From Billgrantia bachuensis (GTDB taxonomy: Bacteria > Pseudomonadota > Gammaproteobacteria > Pseudomonadales > Halomonadaceae): 64,000 nucleotides of DNA. How positions within the stretch are numbered: position 1 is the first letter of the stretch; every line of letters begins with the position of its first letter. Shown here one piece after another: positions 60,725 through 64,000 of this stretch. The notes beneath the pieces were generated by a model, which saw nothing but the letters and a program-made list of their open reading frames with translations, was not told the origin of the DNA and made no database searches. The position numbers were made by a program, and so were the translations under genes. Where the stretch lies: positions 1 to 64,000 of the forward strand of contig NZ_JAAQTO010000023.1 in NCBI RefSeq assembly GCF_011742165.1, given 5' to 3'.

Positions 60725-62410
60725 TCAGTCGGCCAGGTCGGTGACGGCGCCGGTACTGGCCGAGCTCACCGTGCGGGCGTACTTGGCCAGCACGCCGCGG
60801 GTATAGCGCAGCGCGGGCTGGCGCCAGGCATCGCGGCGACGGGTGAGCTCCGCACCGTCGACGTGCAGTTCGATGGTATCTGCCTCGGCGTCGATGGTGA
60901 TGGCGTCGCCATCCTTCACCAGAGCCAGCGGCCCGCCGTCGAAGGCCTCGGGCGAGACATGCCCCACCACGAAACCGTGGCTGCCGCCGGAGAAGCGACC
61001 GTCGGTGATCAGTGCCACGGCATCGCCCAGCCCGCGCCCCATGATCGCCGAGGTGGGCGTAAGCATCTCGCGCATGCCTGGCCCGCCCTTCGGCCCCTCG
61101 TAGCGGATCACCACCACGTCGCCGGCCATGACCGTGCCGTCGTTGATGCGCGCCTGTGCCTCCTCCTCGGAGCCGAACACCCGCGCGGTGCCGGAAAAGC
61201 GCGCGCCCTCCTTGCCGGTGATCTTGGCCACCGCACCTTCGGGTGCCAGGTTGCCGTAGAGAATGCGCAGGTGGCTTTCGCGCTTGATGGGAGCGCTCAG
61301 CGGGGCAATGATGCGCTGGCCCTCGGGATACGGCTCGACCCCGGCCAGGTTCTCGGCCAGCGTCCGACCGGTCACTGTCAGACAGTCGCCATGCAGCAGT
61401 TCGGCGTCGAGCAGCGTCTTCATCAGCGGCTGGATACCGCCGATCGCCACCAGCTCGCTCATCATGTACCGCCCGCTGGGGCGCAGGTCGGCCAGCACCG
61501 GTACCCTACGGCCGATCTCGGTGAAATCACCGAGCGAGAGCGGCACGCCCACGGTGCTGGCCATGGCGATCAGATGCAGTACCGCGTTGGTGGAGCCCCC
61601 CAGGGCTATGACGACGGTGATGGCGTTCTCGAAGGCCTCGCGGGTCATGATGTCGCTGGGCTTGATGTCGCGCTCGAGGAGTTCGAGCACCGCGGCCCCT
61701 GCCGCCTCGCAGTCGGCACGCTTGGCCTGCGACACGGCCTCCTGGGCCGAGCTTCCCGGCAGGCTCATGCCGAGCGCCTCGATGGCCGAGGCCATGGTGT
61801 TGGCAGTGTACATGCCGCCGCAGGAGCCGGGGCCGGGAATCGCCGTCTCCTCGATCTGCTTGAGTTCGATCAGTTCCATGTCGCCGCGAGAATGGGCGCC
61901 CATGGCCTCGAATACCGAAACGATGTCGGTATGGCCCGCCCCCGGCTGGATGGTGCCACCGTAGACGAACACGCTCGGTCGGTTCAGCCGCGCCAGGCCC
62001 ATCACGCAGCCCGGCATGTTCTTGTCGCAGCCGCCGATGGCCACCAGACCGTCGAAGCCCTCGCAGCCGGCAACCGTCTCGATGGAATCGGCGATCACTT
62101 CGCGCGAGACCAGCGAGTACTTCATGCCCTCGGTGCCGTTGGCGATACCGTCGGATATGGTGATGGTATTGAACACCACGCCCTTGCCGCCGGCGCCATC
62201 GGCACCGTCGCGTGCCCGCTCGGCGAGTTCATGGATATGACTGTTGCAGGGCGTGACCATGCTCCAGGTGGAAGCGATGCCCACCTGGGGCTTGGTGAAG
62301 TCCTCATCGGAAAAGCCCACCGCGCGCAGCATGGCGCGGCTGGCCGACTTGCCCACGCCATCCACCACCGGGGCGGAATGACGGCGGCGCGGATCCGAGG
62401 TATCGCTCAT
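60725..62410 (-). CDS. ilvD: Dihydroxy-acid dehydratase IlvD
   Basis: This 561-residue iron-sulfur dehydratase of branched-chain amino acid synthesis has cluster cysteines in [18 protein letters not shown] and [22 protein letters not shown] and the C-terminal [21 protein letters not shown] are also present. It is shorter than the 616-residue E. coli enzyme and matches the approximately 560-residue subgroup. The ATG at 62410 follows ACGGAGA; a longer reading to 62497 is unsupported. It is monocistronic, 133 bp downstream of the permease gene on the same strand. Confidence 0.93.
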   Translation of the reverse strand: MSDTSDPRRRHSAPVVDGVGKSASRAMLRAVGFSDEDFTKPQVGIASTWSMVTPCNSHIHELAERARDGADGAGGKGVVFNTITISDGIANGTEGMKYSLVSREVIADSIETVAGCEGFDGLVAIGGCDKNMPGCVMGLARLNRPSVFVYGGTIQPGAGHTDIVSVFEAMGAHSRGDMELIELKQIEETAIPGPGSCGGMYTANTMASAIEALGMSLPGSSAQEAVSQAKRADCEAAGAAVLELLERDIKPSDIMTREAFENAITVVIALGGSTNAVLHLIAMASTVGVPLSLGDFTEIGRRVPVLADLRPSGRYMMSELVAIGGIQPLMKTLLDAELLHGDCLTVTGRTLAENLAGVEPYPEGQRIIAPLSAPIKRESHLRILYGNLAPEGAVAKITGKEGARFSGTARVFGSEEEAQARINDGTVMAGDVVVIRYEGPKGGPGMREMLTPTSAIMGRGLGDAVALITDGRFSGGSHGFVVGHVSPEAFDGGPLALVKDGDAITIDAEADTIELHVDGAELTRRRDAWRQPALRYTRGVLAKYARTVSSASTGAVTDLAD

Positions 62411-62543
62411 GGGGCGGTCTCCGTTTCGATCGGGTGATCTACAGAGGGTGGCCGTCCGCAAGCGCGGTGGCAAATGCTCGTGTCGCCTGCAAGGCACGGT
62501 CGATGTCGACGCGGACCTTGCAGGATAGTCAGCGGCAGTACCG

Positions 62544-63986
62544 TCAGCGCCCCGGGTAAAGGTCCGTCCCGGCCAGCTCGCGCATCATCATCCGGTCACT
62601 GTAAGCGATGCCGTAGCGCTTCCTCGCCCAGACGTAGAGCGCCAGGCCGATCAGCATCCAGCCGGCGAACATCAACCACTCGACGGGTGCCAGCGCGGAG
62701 GGGCTGCCGGGCATGTAAAGGGCAATGAGCGCGAGAGAGAGCAGGATCGACAGGCTGCCCACCAGTTTGCCGTGGCGCACCCGGAATGGACGCGGCATCT
62801 CCGGCTCGCGACGCCGTAGCACCACGAAGGAGATCGCCACGAACAGATAGGCGATGACGATACCGAGACCGCCGGCCACGACCAGCCAGACCAGGGCCGG
62901 ACGTCCGAAGAACGGCGCGATCGAGGAGAGAATGCCCATCACCAGGATGGCGTTGGTGGGGGTACGATGCTTGGGATGCAGCTTGGCCAGCCAGGCCGGC
63001 AGCATGCCGGAGTGAGCCAACGCGTAGATCGCCCGCGAGCCGCCCACGTAGAAGGCGTTCCAACTGGTGACGATACCCGCGATACCGGCCAGGATCATCA
63101 ACTTGCCCGCCCACGGCGCCTGGAAGACGGCCTGCATGGCATCCGGCACGGCCAGTGAGCTGGCAGCCAGCTGATCGGGATTCAGCATCAGGGCGGTACC
63201 CAGGATGATCAGCGAGTACCAGAACACCGCCATGATCACCGAGATCATCAAAACGCGGCCAATCTCGCGAAACGGCAGGTTGATCTCCTCGGCCGCCTGG
63301 GGAATCACGTCGAACCCCACGAACATGAAGGGCACCATGATGATCACCAGCATAATGCCGCCCACGACGCCCTCTTCGACGGAGAAAAGCGGCTCCATGG
63401 TCGCGGCATTGCCCTGGAAGAGCGCCCCGGTGATGAACATGATGCCCACCACCAGGATCAGCAGGGTTACCAGCTTCTGCAGCAGCGCCGCGGTGCGGAT
63501 GCCCACGTAGTTCACCCACATCATCAGCACCGAGCCGGCCACGCCGACGGCCACCCAGGTTGCCTGCACGTCCCAGTCGGCGATGGTCCACAGGTGCCCC
63601 ACGGCATAGCCGGGGAAGAGATGCTCGACGACGGTGGGCAACGCCACGGCCTCGAAGGCCACCACGCTGACGTAGCCCAGGGTGATCGCCCAGGTACACA
63701 GGAAGGAGGCGAAGTGCCCCAGGGCGCGATAGCTGTAGACATGCTCACCGCCTACCTGGGGCATGGCAGAAGCAAGCTCGGCATAGGTGAGCCCCACCAG
63801 CACGATGATCAGACCACCGATCAAAAAGGCCGTGATCGCGCCCAGGCTTCCGGCGGACTGGATCCAGCTGCCGGTCAGCACGATCCAACCCCAGCCGATC
63901 ATGGCGCCGAAGGCCAGCGCCAGCACATCCTTACGGGCCAGTACGCGAGCCAGTTGGTTCGGCTCTGCCGCGGATTCCTGTGTCAT
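62544..63986 (-). CDS. APC-family amino acid permease
   Basis: This 480-residue permease has about 12 helices. It carries the APC start [51 protein letters not shown] and the helix-6 region [19 protein letters not shown]. The C-terminal part with [12 protein letters not shown] and FRVRHGK is typical of amino acid/amine antiporters. The substrate cannot be assigned; an amino acid or polyamine is likely. The start at 63986 has GAGGACG upstream. It is near the window edge, so its upstream context is not visible. Confidence 0.88.
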   Translation of the reverse strand: MTQESAAEPNQLARVLARKDVLALAFGAMIGWGWIVLTGSWIQSAGSLGAITAFLIGGLIIVLVGLTYAELASAMPQVGGEHVYSYRALGHFASFLCTWAITLGYVSVVAFEAVALPTVVEHLFPGYAVGHLWTIADWDVQATWVAVGVAGSVLMMWVNYVGIRTAALLQKLVTLLILVVGIMFITGALFQGNAATMEPLFSVEEGVVGGIMLVIIMVPFMFVGFDVIPQAAEEINLPFREIGRVLMISVIMAVFWYSLIILGTALMLNPDQLAASSLAVPDAMQAVFQAPWAGKLMILAGIAGIVTSWNAFYVGGSRAIYALAHSGMLPAWLAKLHPKHRTPTNAILVMGILSSIAPFFGRPALVWLVVAGGLGIVIAYLFVAISFVVLRRREPEMPRPFRVRHGKLVGSLSILLSLALIALYMPGSPSALAPVEWLMFAGWMLIGLALYVWARKRYGIAYSDRMMMRELAGTDLYPGR

Positions 63987-64000
63987 ATCGTCCTCACGAT

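Noticed and set aside
1..64000. CRISPR arrays, tRNA/rRNA genes, insertion sequences, prophage or defence islands
   Set aside because: Reading both strands gave no regularly spaced repeats, cloverleaf-like segments, transposase or phage-type proteins.

Overview
The window is high-GC, gene-dense chromosomal DNA from a gammaproteobacterium. It most likely belongs to the Halomonadaceae (Halomonas or a close relative). I infer this from the family resemblance of glcDEFG, BetT, PurEK, AstE and HisP to enterobacterial and pseudomonad proteins. Two BCCT carriers, a choline-sulfate module, acidic secreted proteins and several TRAP/TAXI transporters also fit a halophile. No rRNA, tRNA, CRISPR array, insertion sequence or prophage was seen, and no stretch over 300 bp lacks a gene.

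Layout. 1-4.9 kb: glycolate oxidation, with a divergent FadR/GlcC-type regulator cut by the window edge, a perfect operator-like palindrome, then glcD-glcE-glcF-(structured repeat)-glcG. 5-13.6 kb: osmolyte transport, with a BCCT betaine-type carrier, a small periplasmic protein, then a choline-sulfate module (LysR regulator, divergent betC, a SulP sulfate carrier and a BetT-like carrier) ending in a strong terminator. 13.7-17.7 kb: small zinc-finger protein, lipoprotein, DMT exporter, diguanylate cyclase and a glutaredoxin-MauE fusion. 17.8-22.3 kb: an Ugp/Mal-type ABC importer read leftward. 22.5-30.2 kb: GNAT-nitrilase fusion, MtfA peptidase, VTT protein, glycosyltransferase, a LysR/decarboxylating dehydrogenase pair, and an acidic repeat/PRC-barrel protein. 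30.2-36.4 kb: WrbA, a methyltransferase, astE and a HisP/AotP-type basic amino acid importer. 36.5-39.3 kb: CadR-like regulator and a Cd/Zn/Pb P-type ATPase around a canonical MerR-type promoter.

39.3-48.7 kb holds the most interesting locus. It is a leftward operon of a TRAP transporter, a glutamine-synthetase-family ligase, an aldehyde dehydrogenase, an iron-type alcohol dehydrogenase and a class I glutamine amidotransferase, with a LysR gene upstream. Together these supply every step needed to take up an amino alcohol (ethanolamine is my leading candidate), mask its amine as a gamma-glutamyl amide, oxidise the alcohol to the acid, and release the amino acid plus glutamate. A decayed FAD amine/amino-acid oxidase fragment lies beside it.

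48.8-64 kb: TraX-like membrane protein, a PAS-GGDEF-EAL protein, secreted PhoX phosphatase, purEK, a TAXI-TRAP transporter with DUF1850 protein, an orphan XRE regulator, ilvD and an APC amino-acid permease.

Three structured intercistronic repeats (about 4.4, 19.6 and 43.0 kb) lie inside operons. Two share a conserved core but have unrelated, self-complementary arms. All family names come from reading the translated sequence; no searches were run.
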